From contig NZ_JAOEGB010000007.1 in the NCBI RefSeq assembly GCF_025420585.1, forward strand, positions 186,001-250,000: 64,000 nt of DNA, given 5' to 3'. This DNA comes from Planotetraspora sp. A-T 1434 (GTDB lineage: Bacteria > Actinomycetota > Actinomycetes > Streptosporangiales > Streptosporangiaceae). The translations under genes were made by a program, and so were the position numbers. Below the pieces are notes generated by a model that did not search any database, was not told the origin of the DNA, and was given only the letters and a program-made list of their open reading frames with translations. This document shows positions 17,475-26,678 of the stretch, piece by piece. Positions within the stretch are counted from its first letter, which is position 1; every line of letters starts with the position of its first letter.

Positions 17475-18761
17475 TCAGGGAGTGGCGAGCACACCGGCCA
17501 GGGCCTGACGCAGACCGGCCACGCCGTGCTCCAACTCCTCCGGCTGCACGGACAGGGCCGGGCGCAGCCGTACGGACCGCTCCCCGCAGGGCAGAACGAG
17601 AACGCCATGCTCCTCGCGGAGCCGGGAGACCAGCCAGGACTGGTCCGGGACGTCGAAGGCGCACATCAGCCCCCGGCCCCTGGCGTTACACACGAGGCCC
17701 TCGGCCTCCAGCGCCCGGAGGGCGCCCAGCAGCTTCTCCCCCAGGATCGCGGCTCTGGGGATCAGCTCGTCCCGCTCGATGATCTCCAGCATGCGGCGGG
17801 CGCGGACCATGTCGACCAGGCCGCCGCCCCACGTGGAGTTGATCCGGCCGCTGACCGTGAAGACGTTGTCGGGCACCAGGTCCACCCTGCGGCCCGCCAT
17901 GATGCCGCCCACCTGCACCTTCTTGGCGAAGGCCACGATGTCGGGCGCCAGGCCGAGCTGCTGGTGGGCCCAGGGCGTGCCGGTGATGCCGACCCCGGTC
18001 TGCACCTCGTCCATGACGAACAGGGCCTCGTGCTCGTGACAGAGCGCCTGCATGGCCTGGAGAAACTCGGGGCGCATGTGGTTGTCGCCGCCCTCCCCCT
18101 GGATGGGCTCGGCGATGAAGCAGGCGATGTCGTGGCGGAACCGGCCGAACGCCTCGCGAGCCTGGGCCAGGGCGCGCTCCTCGGCCTGCTCCACGTCGCC
18201 GAAGTGGACGGCGGGGACGTCGATCCTGGGCCAGCCGAACTTGGGGAACCGGTCGGTCTTCACGGGGTCCGTGTTGGTCAGTGAGAGGGTGTAGCCGCTG
18301 CGGCCGTGGAAGGCGCGGGTGAGGTGGAGAACCTTGGTGCCGAGGCCCGGATGGCGGCCGTTGGCCTCGTTCCACCGGCTCTTCCAGTCGAAGGCGCACT
18401 TGAGCGCGTTCTCCACGGCGAGCGCGCCGCCCTCGACGAAGAACAGGTGCGGCAACTCCGGGTCGCCCAGGACCCGCCGGAAGGTCTCGACGAACTCGGC
18501 CAGGTGGACGGTGTAGATGTCGGAGTTGGCGGGTTTGTTGGCCGCCACCCGGCCGAGCAGGGCCATGAACTCGGGATCGTCGGCGAAGGGGTTCATCCCC
18601 AGCGGGGACGAGCCGAAGAACGTGTAGAAGTCCAGGTATCTCCTGCCGTCCCGGACGTCGACCAGCCAGGAGCCGGAGCTCCTGTCGAGATCGAGCACCA
18701 GCCGGAAGCCGTCGACGAGGAGATGCCGGGCGAGGCCGTCGTGCACAGCGCTGGGGTCCAT
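17475..18761 (-). CDS. lat: L-lysine 6-transaminase (class III aminotransferase)
   Basis: The 428-aa PLP enzyme has FIAEPIQGEGGDNHM, VMDEVQTGVGITG and the PLP lysine in VAFAKKVQVGG, with DFYTFFGSSPLG and RINSTWGGGLVDMVR motifs diagnostic of lysine-epsilon aminotransferases. It transfers the 6-amino group of lysine to 2-oxoglutarate, giving 2-aminoadipate semialdehyde (piperideine-6-carboxylate). In actinomycetes this serves lysine catabolism, beta-lactam precursors or osmolyte/pipecolate routes. No beta-lactam genes are nearby, so catabolic use is more likely. Confidence 0.9.
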   Translation of the reverse strand: MDPSAVHDGLARHLLVDGFRLVLDLDRSSGSWLVDVRDGRRYLDFYTFFGSSPLGMNPFADDPEFMALLGRVAANKPANSDIYTVHLAEFVETFRRVLGDPELPHLFFVEGGALAVENALKCAFDWKSRWNEANGRHPGLGTKVLHLTRAFHGRSGYTLSLTNTDPVKTDRFPKFGWPRIDVPAVHFGDVEQAEERALAQAREAFGRFRHDIACFIAEPIQGEGGDNHMRPEFLQAMQALCHEHEALFVMDEVQTGVGITGTPWAHQQLGLAPDIVAFAKKVQVGGIMAGRRVDLVPDNVFTVSGRINSTWGGGLVDMVRARRMLEIIERDELIPRAAILGEKLLGALRALEAEGLVCNARGRGLMCAFDVPDQSWLVSRLREEHGVLVLPCGERSVRLRPALSVQPEELEHGVAGLRQALAGVLATP

Positions 18762-18857
18762 GTCGCCTCCGATAACGCCGGGAACAACATGATTCCCTCA
18801 CAGACGGCATTCGTTGTGAATACTTTCCGCTGGAATGTGTCTAGCGAAGGACATTTT

Positions 18858-19436
18858 TCAGACCGCCGGGGCAGGCCCCTCATGCCGCCCACCCGCGTAG
18901 GCGGAGCCGCCCAGACCTCGGACGCGGAAGGCCAGGATCAACAGGGAGACGCCGAAGACGATGGCGGACACGCCGATCAGCCAGACGAGCGCCAGGGCGC
19001 CGGAGGCCGGCCAGATGAACAGCAGGACGCCGAAGACGACCAAGACCGCCCCGCTGAGGACCAGCAGCCATTCCCCCTCGATCTGCCTGCGCATGGCGAT
19101 CGCACCGGCGATCTCGAAGATCCCGGTCACGACGAACCAGGCGGCGATCACGAACAGCAGCGCCAGTGTGGTGATCCCGGGCCAGACGAACGCCAGGATG
19201 CCCGCGATGATGCTGATGACGCCCGAGAAGACGAGCCAGCCCCGTGACTGGCCGGTGGTGCCGCGGATCGCATGGGCGAGCTCGAAGACGCCGTTCACGA
19301 TGGCATAGGCGCCGAAAAGGATCACCAGTGCCAGGAGCGTGATCCCGGGCCAGACGAGGGCGACGATCCCGAACAGGATCGCCAGCGCTCCCCTGAGGGC
19401 CAGGAGCCACCAGTTGCTGGAAAGTAGTTCCCTCAT
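18858..19436 (-). CDS. HdeD/DUF308 family membrane protein
   Basis: The 192-aa protein has six hydrophobic segments built from a repeated two-helix unit with an FxWPGIT signature (VALVWPGITLLAL, LAFVWPGITTLAL, LLFIWPASGALAL). It matches HdeD-like membrane proteins linked to acid or general stress in other bacteria. The function in actinomycetes is not established. It stands alone between lat and the hemolysin-III gene. Confidence 0.85.
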   Translation of the reverse strand: MRELLSSNWWLLALRGALAILFGIVALVWPGITLLALVILFGAYAIVNGVFELAHAIRGTTGQSRGWLVFSGVISIIAGILAFVWPGITTLALLFVIAAWFVVTGIFEIAGAIAMRRQIEGEWLLVLSGAVLVVFGVLLFIWPASGALALVWLIGVSAIVFGVSLLILAFRVRGLGGSAYAGGRHEGPAPAV

Positions 19437-19476
19437 CGGCCCACTTCCTCCCGTTATGGAAGATGGTTATTTCCGC

Positions 19477-20151
19477 TCAGGCGGCGGCGTACACGACCAG
19501 GGACACGGCGACGTACTGGACGACGTAGGCGGCCAGCGTGAACGCGTGGAAGACCTCGTGGAAGCCGAACCACCGGGGCGAGGGGTCCGGGCGGCGCAGG
19601 CCGTACACGACGGCTCCCGCGCTGTACAGCAGGCCGCCCACGAGGACGAGGATCCCGGCGGCCAGACCGGCGCCCGAGAAGAGCTGCGGCATGACGAACA
19701 CGGCGGTCCAGCCGAGGCCGAGGTAGAGAGCGGTGTAGAGCCAGCGCGGCGCGCGCAGCCACAGCACCCGGAACAGCACCCCGGCGAGCGCGCCGGTCCA
19801 GATGACCGACAGCACCGCCACCCGGGCGATCCCGTCCAGCGCGAGCACCGCGAACGGCGTGTAGGTGCCCGCGATCACGAGGTAGATGTTGGCGTGGTCG
19901 AGACGGCGCAGCACTTCGGCGACCCGCGGCGACAGCCTGCCGCGGTGGTAGGCCGCCGAGACGCCGAAGAGGAGACCGGAGGTGATCGCGTAGACCACAG
20001 AGGCGAGCCGGGCCTGCAGGGTCGGCCCGAGCGCCACCAGCAGGAACCCGCCCAGCAGTGTCGCGGGCACCGCGCCCGCGTGTAACCATCCACGGAGCTT
20101 CGGCTTGGTGACCCGCTCCACGGCCATCCGCTCCACAGTGAACGTCGTCAT
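19477..20151 (-). CDS. Hemolysin-III / PAQR family membrane protein (TrhA-like)
   Basis: This 224-aa, seven-helix protein carries the family's metal-site pattern: SAAYHRGRLSP, RLDHANIYLVIAGTYTPF and a C-terminal FHEVFHAFTLAAY. The start is placed at MTTFTVER (20151) because the upstream in-frame extension is low-quality sequence and contains palindromic operator DNA. Related proteins influence membrane lipid homeostasis. A TetR-type operator-like palindrome overlaps the start region. Confidence 0.87.
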   Translation of the reverse strand: MTTFTVERMAVERVTKPKLRGWLHAGAVPATLLGGFLLVALGPTLQARLASVVYAITSGLLFGVSAAYHRGRLSPRVAEVLRRLDHANIYLVIAGTYTPFAVLALDGIARVAVLSVIWTGALAGVLFRVLWLRAPRWLYTALYLGLGWTAVFVMPQLFSGAGLAAGILVLVGGLLYSAGAVVYGLRRPDPSPRWFGFHEVFHAFTLAAYVVQYVAVSLVVYAAA

Positions 20152-20190
20152 GCAACCTACGATACCGTAAGTTACGCAACCGTAGGTTGC
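20152..20190. promoter_or_regulatory. TetR-type operator candidate upstream of the hemolysin-III gene
   Basis: GCAACCTACG and its perfect complement CGTAGGTTGC flank a second near-palindrome. AACCTACGAT followed by ACCGTAAGTT at 20154-20173 is symmetric at 8 of 10 positions. Nested half-sites of the CCGTARGTT type immediately upstream of a start codon are typical of TetR-family control of membrane-lipid genes. No TetR gene is adjacent. Confidence 0.55.
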
Positions 20191-20390
20191 GGCCGGTTGC
20201 TCTTCTGAGGCCAACCCGTGTGCGAGGGGCGCGGCCGTGTCTGGACTGAGGAGTCGAGTGGGGAGCGAGGAACGAGCGACTTCCGAGCGACGAGGGAAGA
20301 GCTTATTGCGCGCCTCCGGCACGACCTCACGGCCTCAAGGGCGCCCGGAGCCCGCGCGAGCGGAGCGAGCGCAATCAAACACAGCCGTCG

Positions 20391-22046
20391 TTACAGAGCG
20401 CGGAGGAAGCGGGCGGCGATGGGGACGGCGGCGTTGCGTCCGGTCCCTCCGTGCTCGACGAACACGGCGAACGCGAGATCGCCCCGGTAGCCGATGAACC
20501 AGGCGTGGTCGGCCCCGTGCTGCCAGTCCTCGGCGGTGCCGGTCTTGCCGGAGACCCCATCCGGCAGCCCCGCCCCGGCCGCCGTGCCTTCGGTGGTCAC
20601 CGCGCTCATCAGTCCGCGCAGCCCGTCCGCCACTCCCTGGGGCAGCGTCACGCTCTCGGGCTGCGGATCGTCGCCAGGCACGTCACCCGCACCGGCCGGC
20701 ATTAGGTGGGGAGGCCGCCAGACGCCGCTCTCGACGGCGGCCGCGACCAGCGCCATGCACAGCGGGGTCGCCTCGACCGTCCCCTGGCCGAACGAGTCCT
20801 CGGCGAGCCCGTCGTTGTTCTCCGGCCGGGTCAGGCTGCCGCAGGTGCCTCCCGCGCCGGTCGCCAGGGGCACGCCGAACCCGAACGCCCTGGCCTCGTC
20901 GACGAGGACGTCCGGGTTCAGCCGCTCCACCGCCAGCCGGGCGAACGTGGTGTTGCAGGACAGCGCGTAGGCCTCGCGCAGGGAGATGGTGCCGTGGTCC
21001 TCGCCCCGGAAGTTGTCGATTCCCCGGCCGTTCGGGATGGTGTAGGTCGCGGGGCACTCTACGGAGGTGTCGGGGGACATCCCGGCGTTGAGCAGCGCCG
21101 CCGCGGTGATCGTCTTGAACGTCGAGCCGGGGGCGTACTTCTGCTCGAACGCCTTGCGGTCGCCCAGGCGGTCGGCCACGGCGACGATCTCGCCGGTCGA
21201 CGGCCGCACCGCCACGACCGCAGCGGGGTTCTGAACGCCGTCCAGCGCCCGCGCCGCCGACGCCTGCACCGGCCACTCGATCGTCGTCCTGACCCCCTTC
21301 GGCGGCTCGACGGCGTGGTCGAGAAGCGGGACCTCGGGCTGGCCGGGGTTCGCGACCACGATCGCCCACCCGACGGGCGTGCCCGCCTCCGGCGGCGGCA
21401 GTTTCCGGTTGAGGCTCGCGAGGTACGGCTCGGCGTCGTTCGCCTCGGGGAACTCGCGTCCCTCGCGGGTGACGAGACGTGAGGGAGGAGCGGTGGGCGT
21501 GGACCTGACGATGTGGCCGCCCTCGGCCAGGCTGGGATGCAGGACGGAGGGACTCCAGACGACCTTCCAGGTGAGATCCCGCACGGCGAGATGCAGCATG
21601 GAGTCGAACGCCCAGGGACCGTGGCCCTTCATATCCCGAGATTCCGTGAAGGGAACGTCGGCCGTCTCGTCCCCGGTCTTCACGGCCTGGCCCGGCGTCA
21701 GCCGTACGGACTCGGCGTCCAGGGCCTCCTCGAACTCCCGGTGCTGGTCGACGAAGTCCGCGGGCGGCTCGTCGGTCATCTCCCGCATGCTCTCGTAGTC
21801 GCCGGCCGCCCATGCCCGTAGGTAGCTCGCGGCGGTCTCCTCCGGCGAGCCCTCGACGCGCAGCGTCAGCGTCCTCGTCGGCGTGGCCGCCGGCGCGGCG
21901 GAGGGCGCGGAGGGCGTGGCCTCGAACGGCACGGCGGCCGGGGTCTGCCTCCCGGACACGATGAGGCCGAGCACCCCGGAGAGGAAGATCGTGGCCGCGA
22001 CCGTCATGAGCGCGAGTAGAGCCCGCTTGCGCATACGGTTTGTCAT
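20391..22046 (-). CDS. Penicillin-binding protein (transpeptidase) with MecA-like N-terminal domain
   Basis: The 551-aa protein has an N-terminal membrane anchor (about residues 8-30), an NTF2-like MecA_N domain (about 65-180) and a transpeptidase domain. The three active-site motifs are present: STFK (308-311), SCN (363-365) and KTGTA (501-505). It cross-links peptidoglycan outside the membrane. Its architecture matches class B PBPs of actinobacteria that show low beta-lactam affinity in some species; resistance cannot be inferred here. The 239-bp gap between this gene and the hemolysin-III gene holds the operator and GAGCGA-type low-complexity sequence. Confidence 0.93.
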   Translation of the reverse strand: MTNRMRKRALLALMTVAATIFLSGVLGLIVSGRQTPAAVPFEATPSAPSAAPAATPTRTLTLRVEGSPEETAASYLRAWAAGDYESMREMTDEPPADFVDQHREFEEALDAESVRLTPGQAVKTGDETADVPFTESRDMKGHGPWAFDSMLHLAVRDLTWKVVWSPSVLHPSLAEGGHIVRSTPTAPPSRLVTREGREFPEANDAEPYLASLNRKLPPPEAGTPVGWAIVVANPGQPEVPLLDHAVEPPKGVRTTIEWPVQASAARALDGVQNPAAVVAVRPSTGEIVAVADRLGDRKAFEQKYAPGSTFKTITAAALLNAGMSPDTSVECPATYTIPNGRGIDNFRGEDHGTISLREAYALSCNTTFARLAVERLNPDVLVDEARAFGFGVPLATGAGGTCGSLTRPENNDGLAEDSFGQGTVEATPLCMALVAAAVESGVWRPPHLMPAGAGDVPGDDPQPESVTLPQGVADGLRGLMSAVTTEGTAAGAGLPDGVSGKTGTAEDWQHGADHAWFIGYRGDLAFAVFVEHGGTGRNAAVPIAARFLRAL

Positions 22047-22109
22047 CGGGGGGCTGGACCTCTCGTGGAGGGTACGAGTGCCTTATATCACGCCAAAGGA
22101 GACTCAAGG

Positions 22110-22952
22110 GTGCCAAAGGAGAGACAGCCGGTGCCGGGCCGCTACCCTGTGACCTCCGGAGAGGTGGAGCTCCTGAGAGACCTCGACCGGCCGGCCGGGT
22201 GGATGCTGAGCGTGGAGGGCGTCCCCCAGTCCTATGTCGACCTGGCCGACCCGACCTACCTCGAGTTCTCCTACGTGCAGCTCGCCGCCCTCGTCATCGA
22301 CTGCCTGCCCGACGGTCCGCTCGACGCCGTGCACGTCGGCGGCGGCGCCTGCACGATCCCGCGCTACATCTCCGCCAAGCGGCCGGGCTCCCGGCACATC
22401 GTCGTCGAGCCCGACGCGGGGCTGGTGCAGCTCGTGCGCGACCAACTCCGGCTCAAGTCCGTCCCCCGGCTGAAGGTCCGCGTCCTCGACGGCCGTACGG
22501 CCGCGGCCGGGCTGGCGGACGAGTCGGCCGACCTCTTCGTGCTGGACGCCTTCTCCGGCGCCACGATGCCGGTGGAGCTGGCCACGGCGGAGTACATGGC
22601 GGAGATCGCCCGGATCCTGCGGCCCACCGGAACGCTCCTGATCAATGTGGCGGACGGGAGGGGCCTGCCCTTCGCCAGGCGCCTCCTCTCCACCGTCGCG
22701 GGGGCCTTCCGGCACGTCGCCCTGCTGGGCGAGCCGGGCGTCCTGCGGAGCCGCCGCTTCGGCAACCTGATCGTCGCCGCCTCACCGGCGGAGCTGCCGG
22801 TGGGCCCGCTGACGAGAAAGGCCGCGGGCGGTCTCACCCAGGCGAGGTGCGTGTCGGACGAGGACCTGGTGAAGTTCGTCGCCGGAGCGGCGCCCATCAG
22901 GGACGGCGACGCGGTCCTCTCCCCCGTCCCGCCCCCGGCACTTTTCAGCTGA
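22110..22952 (+). CDS. Spermidine synthase-like methyltransferase-fold protein
   Basis: The 280-aa protein has the Rossmann motif HVGGGACTIPRYI, VVEPDAGLVQLVRDQL and LFVLDAFSGATMPVELATAEYM, the pattern of spermidine synthase-like proteins. The GTG at 22110 is chosen because AAGGAG lies 8 nt upstream. Many actinobacterial members lack proven aminopropyltransferase activity, and no polyamine genes are nearby, so the reaction is open. It is divergent from the PBP gene. Confidence 0.8.
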   Translation: MPKERQPVPGRYPVTSGEVELLRDLDRPAGWMLSVEGVPQSYVDLADPTYLEFSYVQLAALVIDCLPDGPLDAVHVGGGACTIPRYISAKRPGSRHIVVEPDAGLVQLVRDQLRLKSVPRLKVRVLDGRTAAAGLADESADLFVLDAFSGATMPVELATAEYMAEIARILRPTGTLLINVADGRGLPFARRLLSTVAGAFRHVALLGEPGVLRSRRFGNLIVAASPAELPVGPLTRKAAGGLTQARCVSDEDLVKFVAGAAPIRDGDAVLSPVPPPALFS

Positions 22953-22960
22953 CCGAGCGG

Positions 22961-23230
22961 CTACGCCTGGTGGTCGGCCACGATGGCGTCGATGCGGGCC
23001 GCCAGCTTGTAGTCCAGGTCGGTGAGGCCGCCCGCGTCGTGCGTGGTGAGCGCCAGGTGCAGGGTCCGCCAGCGGATGTCGATGTCGGGGTGGTGGTTCA
23101 GCGCCTCGGCCTGCTCGGCGATGTCGTTGACGATCGCGATAGCCGTACGGAAGTCGGGGGCGGCCACGGTCCGGCGGATGGTGTCCCCGTCGCGGCGCCA
23201 CTCGGAAGCCCACTTTGAAGGCTCGTGCAT
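22961..23230 (-). CDS. 4a-hydroxytetrahydrobiopterin dehydratase (PCD/DCoH family)
   Basis: This 89-aa protein has the family active-site pattern EALNHHPDIDIRWRTLHLALTTHDAGGLTDLD, with the HHP motif and a second histidine. The length is typical. The enzyme recycles pterin carbinolamine formed by aromatic amino-acid hydroxylases. It may also serve molybdopterin-related or unknown pterin chemistry. It is convergent with the spermidine synthase-like gene. Confidence 0.9.
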   Translation of the reverse strand: MHEPSKWASEWRRDGDTIRRTVAAPDFRTAIAIVNDIAEQAEALNHHPDIDIRWRTLHLALTTHDAGGLTDLDYKLAARIDAIVADHQA

Positions 23231-23293
23231 ATCCTCAGGACATCACGAAAGGCGGAGGCTTCGCCATAAGGCGGGCCCAGTTATCGAGCCGGG

Positions 23294-24196
23294 TTACTTG
23301 AGGGCTCCCGTGGTCAGGCCGGACTGGATCTGGCGCTGGAAGATGACGTAGACGATCAGCACCGGGATGATCGCCATGCTGAGGGCGGCGAACAGCCCGG
23401 CCCAGTCGGCCTCGTAGCCGGCGCTGGTCGAGATGTTCGCGATGCCCTGTGTGATCAGCCACTTGTCCTCGGCGTCACCGGGCAGCAGCACGATCGGCAG
23501 AAGGTACTGGTTCCACTGGCCCAGCACGTTGAAGATCGTGATGCTGATCAGGCCGGGCTTGGCCATCGGCAGCATGATCTGGAAGAACGTGCGGGTGTGC
23601 GAGCAGCCGTCCATCATCGCGGCCTCGCCGACCGAGGTCGGCAGCGTTTTGAAGAACGCGGTGAGGAAGAAGACCGTGAACGGCAACGAGTACGCCACGT
23701 AGACGAGGATCACGCCGGTGTGCGTGCCGAGCAGGCCGAGGTTCTTCATCGTCAGCCACAGCGGGGCGAGGGCGAGGAACACTGGGAACGACAGGCCGGA
23801 GACGAACAGCAGATAGATCAGCCGGTTGCCACGGAACGTGTACCTCGCCAGCACGTAGGCGGCCATCGACCCGAACAGCATCGTGAGGAACGTGGAGATC
23901 GCCACGACCTTGATGGTGTTCACCATGTAAAGCCCGATGTGGGCCTTCGCCCACGCCCGGCCCCAGGCGTCCCACCCGAAGTGCTGCGGCAGCGCCAGCG
24001 GGTTGTCGCCGAAGAGTTCGGTGTTGGTCTTGAAGGCCCCCAGGAACGTCCAGACGATCGGGTAGATCACCAGGATCGACCAGATCACCAGCGCCACGTG
24101 GGAGAGCCCCCCGAAGACGTTCCCGCCGCCGGTGCGGCGCGGCTTCGGGCGGGTCGAGGTCTCGCTTGAGGCCACGGGCATCACGTCGGTCGCCAT
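23294..24196 (-). CDS. ngcG: Sugar ABC transporter permease (NgcG/MalG-like)
   Basis: The 300-aa inner-membrane protein has six membrane segments and the permease EAA loop (GEAAMMDGCSHTRTFFQIMLPMAKPG). The start at 24196 (MATDVMPV) lies two bases after the stop of the partner permease, so the genes are co-transcribed. With the upstream permease and binding protein it forms an importer most like the NgcEFG system for N-acetylglucosamine and chitobiose. No ATPase gene is linked, as is usual for systems using a shared MsiK-type ATPase. The symbol rests on operon similarity. Confidence 0.8.
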   Translation of the reverse strand: MATDVMPVASSETSTRPKPRRTGGGNVFGGLSHVALVIWSILVIYPIVWTFLGAFKTNTELFGDNPLALPQHFGWDAWGRAWAKAHIGLYMVNTIKVVAISTFLTMLFGSMAAYVLARYTFRGNRLIYLLFVSGLSFPVFLALAPLWLTMKNLGLLGTHTGVILVYVAYSLPFTVFFLTAFFKTLPTSVGEAAMMDGCSHTRTFFQIMLPMAKPGLISITIFNVLGQWNQYLLPIVLLPGDAEDKWLITQGIANISTSAGYEADWAGLFAALSMAIIPVLIVYVIFQRQIQSGLTTGALK

Positions 24197-24198
24197 GG

Positions 24199-25134
24199 CT
24201 AGAACTCGATCCTCTCGCGCCGGGTCACCCGGAGGGTGAGCACCGCGAACGTCAGGGTCATGAAGAAGAGCGCGACGCCCCACGCGGACGCGACGCCGTA
24301 CTTCGAGTAGGTGAAGGCCGTGCGCCAGATCTCCAGAGGGAGCACGGTCGTGGCGTTGTCGGGGCCCCCGCGGTCCACCGACAACACCTGGACCAGGGCG
24401 AAGCCGTCGAAGGCGGCGATGCCCAGGTAGACCCAGCCGACCTGCAGGGTGTCCCACAGGAGCGGCAGGGTGATCCGGAAGAACAGCGTGAACCGGCCGG
24501 CGCCGTCGAGCGCGGCGGCCTCGAAGACGTCCTTGGGAATCGACGACATGCCCGCCGAGAACAGGACGACGTAGAAGCCGACCGCCTGCCAGACCATGAC
24601 GCCGATGATCGTCCACAGGGCCAGGTTGGGCTCGACCAGCCAGCCCACGGGATCGACGCCCACCGCGTGGAGGGCGCTGTTGATGACGCCGCTCCCGTCC
24701 GGCCGCAGGATCGCCTGGAACAACACGCCGACGATGGCGACGGCCAGGACCTGCGGGAAGAAGAAGACGACCTTGTAGAAGCCCGAGCCGGGCACACCGG
24801 CCATCCGCCCGTTCTTCTGGCCGCCGCCCAGGTTGAGCAGGAAGGAGAAGAAGAGCGCGATGGCGATGGTGGCCAGCGGCATGGCAAGCAGGATCAGCCC
24901 GTGGTGCCGGACCGCCGCCCAGAAGACGTCGTTGTCGAACAGGCCGGTGAAGTTCTCCAGCCCGACGTACTTGAAGTTGGGCGAGATGCCTCTCGAGTTG
25001 GTCAACGAGATCTGGAACGCCTGAATGTACTGCGCGACCACGAAGTACCCGTAGAGGATCAGCGGCACCGCGAGGAAGGAGGCGATGAAGCCGTACTTCC
25101 TCAGCACCGCCGGCGACAGCCTGCCATGCCGCAT
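24199..25134 (-). CDS. ngcF: Sugar ABC transporter permease (NgcF/MalF-like)
   Basis: This 311-aa, six-helix permease carries an EAA loop (DVFEAAALDGAGRFTLFFRITLPLL). It is spaced 4 nt from the binding-protein gene and 2 nt from the second permease, forming a tight three-gene operon. Expected substrates are N-acetylglucosamine or N,N'-diacetylchitobiose. The DasR-like and ROK-like sites upstream of the operon support this. Confidence 0.8.
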   Translation of the reverse strand: MRHGRLSPAVLRKYGFIASFLAVPLILYGYFVVAQYIQAFQISLTNSRGISPNFKYVGLENFTGLFDNDVFWAAVRHHGLILLAMPLATIAIALFFSFLLNLGGGQKNGRMAGVPGSGFYKVVFFFPQVLAVAIVGVLFQAILRPDGSGVINSALHAVGVDPVGWLVEPNLALWTIIGVMVWQAVGFYVVLFSAGMSSIPKDVFEAAALDGAGRFTLFFRITLPLLWDTLQVGWVYLGIAAFDGFALVQVLSVDRGGPDNATTVLPLEIWRTAFTYSKYGVASAWGVALFFMTLTFAVLTLRVTRRERIEF

Positions 25135-25138
25135 TGGA

Positions 25139-26590
25139 TCACACGCTCCGGCTCTGCTTGTTGATGGAGGAGTCGGCCTTCGTCTTGTCCGCCGCCTTCT
25201 GCATCTTGTCGGCGAACTCGTCGGCGCTGATCCGGCCGAACATGAGAGCGTTGGTCTGCTTGCGCAGCTCGGTCTCGAGCTCCTTGTACCAGGTCTCGAA
25301 CAGGTTGTAGGTCACCACGTTGGCGCCGGCGGCCTTCTGCGCGGCGGCGACGCTGGTGAGGCCGGGCGACAGCGTCAGGCCCTCGGTGGAGTCGAGGACG
25401 ACCGTGAGGCTCTTGGTCTTCTCGGTGAAGGCCTTGGCGGCCTCCTTCGACAGCATGATGCGGAGGTACTCCAGGCCGCCCTGCGGGTTCTTGCCCTTGG
25501 ACGGGACGACGAAGGGCTCACCGGCGGCGGCGCGGATCGCCTCGTACGGCAGCTTGTCGCTCGCGGACACGGAGGGGGTCGGTGCGAGGGCGTACTCGAA
25601 GCCGGCCGGGGTGTCCTTGGCCTGCTCCGACTCCAGCCACGAGCCGGACGGGTAGAGGGCGATCTTGCCCTGGTTCTGCTTGGTCTGGACCTCGGTGTGG
25701 ATCAGGCCCTCGAAGGACTTGTCCATGTACTTGCCGATCTCCGCCCAGGCGGCGGCGGCCTGCTTCACCGCGTCGTTCTTCCAGGCGTTGTCGACGAGGT
25801 TGTCGATGTCGATCAGGACCTGGTTGCCGCCGATCTTGGCAGCGGAGATCAGGATCATCCAGTACGCGTAGTACGACGCGTTCTTGCCGGCGTACGCGAA
25901 CGGGGTGATGCCCTTGGCCTTGGCGGCCTCGGCGAAGGTCTTGAACTCGTCGAAGGTCTTCGGCGGGGTCCAGCCGTTCTTCTCGAACAGCTTCGCGTCA
26001 TACCAGAGGCCGTAGGCCGTGTAGACGTAGTTCAGCGTGTACGGCTTGGCCGGGTCGCCACCGAAGCCGGACTCGATGGTGCCCGGGACGATGGTGTCCT
26101 TGACCTTCTTGCTCGGGTCGTCGATCGAGGGGGCCTCGAACAGCGGCGTCAGGTCCAGCAGCTGGCCCGCGCCGATCAGCGCGCCGCCGTCCAGGTTGTC
26201 GGTGCCGGAGTTGTTGACGACGTCGGGCGCGTCGTTGCTGGCGAACCGCGGCGTCAGGGTCTGGCTGATCGTCTGGATGCCCTGGTGCTTGATCGTCGCC
26301 TGGGGGAACTCCTTCTTGTACAGCGGCTCGTGCGACTGGGTCGCGTACTCGTCGCTGTAACCACCCTTGAAGATCACAACCTCGAGGGGCGCGTCGGCCT
26401 TGACGCCGAACGGGTTGCTGGCCGAAGTCGCGGCAGCGCTGGTGGGCGCGGCGGACGGAGTCGACGAGTCGCCACCCGAGGTGGCACACGAGCTAAGGAA
26501 ACCGGCGGCGGGGCCGGCGACGAGCGCGGTGAGGCCGACGCGGCGCATCATCTGACGGCGCGTGATCTCCCGGGGGGTGTTGGTCATCAA
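25139..26590 (-). CDS. ngcE: N-acetylglucosamine/diacetylchitobiose-type solute-binding lipoprotein
   Basis: The 483-aa protein has a twin-arginine-like leader (TRRQMMRRVGLTALVAG) and a lipobox-like FLSSC, followed by a Ser/Ala-rich spacer and a family 1 solute-binding domain (VVIFKGGYSDEYATQSHEPLYKK, ASNDAPDVVNNSG, WLESE). It should bind sugar on the outer face and deliver it to the two permeases encoded downstream. The assignment to NgcE is by overall resemblance, operon layout and operators. A related oligosaccharide cannot be excluded. Confidence 0.82.
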   Translation of the reverse strand: MMTNTPREITRRQMMRRVGLTALVAGPAAGFLSSCATSGGDSSTPSAAPTSAAATSASNPFGVKADAPLEVVIFKGGYSDEYATQSHEPLYKKEFPQATIKHQGIQTISQTLTPRFASNDAPDVVNNSGTDNLDGGALIGAGQLLDLTPLFEAPSIDDPSKKVKDTIVPGTIESGFGGDPAKPYTLNYVYTAYGLWYDAKLFEKNGWTPPKTFDEFKTFAEAAKAKGITPFAYAGKNASYYAYWMILISAAKIGGNQVLIDIDNLVDNAWKNDAVKQAAAAWAEIGKYMDKSFEGLIHTEVQTKQNQGKIALYPSGSWLESEQAKDTPAGFEYALAPTPSVSASDKLPYEAIRAAAGEPFVVPSKGKNPQGGLEYLRIMLSKEAAKAFTEKTKSLTVVLDSTEGLTLSPGLTSVAAAQKAAGANVVTYNLFETWYKELETELRKQTNALMFGRISADEFADKMQKAADKTKADSSINKQSRSV

Positions 26591-26610
26591 CTCTCCTGTG
26601 GCGGGGTCAA

Positions 26611-26627
26611 TTAGGAAAGTTTCCTAA
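26611..26627. promoter_or_regulatory. ROK-family operator-like palindrome
   Basis: TTAGGAAAGTTTCCTAA is a perfect palindrome with 8-bp arms around a central G, 21 bp upstream of the binding-protein start. The pattern (TTA, short arm, AAANTTT core, TAA) is that of sugar-responsive ROK repressor sites in actinomycetes. A variant occurs at 62943-62959. Confidence 0.65.
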
Positions 26628-26678
26628 ACGTTTGGTGGAACGTACGGCCTGCCCAGGAGGGCGTCAAGATGCTCCGGT

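Noticed and set aside
17475-18761. Beta-lactam biosynthesis locus suggested by lat
   Set aside because: No ACV synthetase, IPNS or related gene lies nearby; lat also serves ordinary lysine catabolism.
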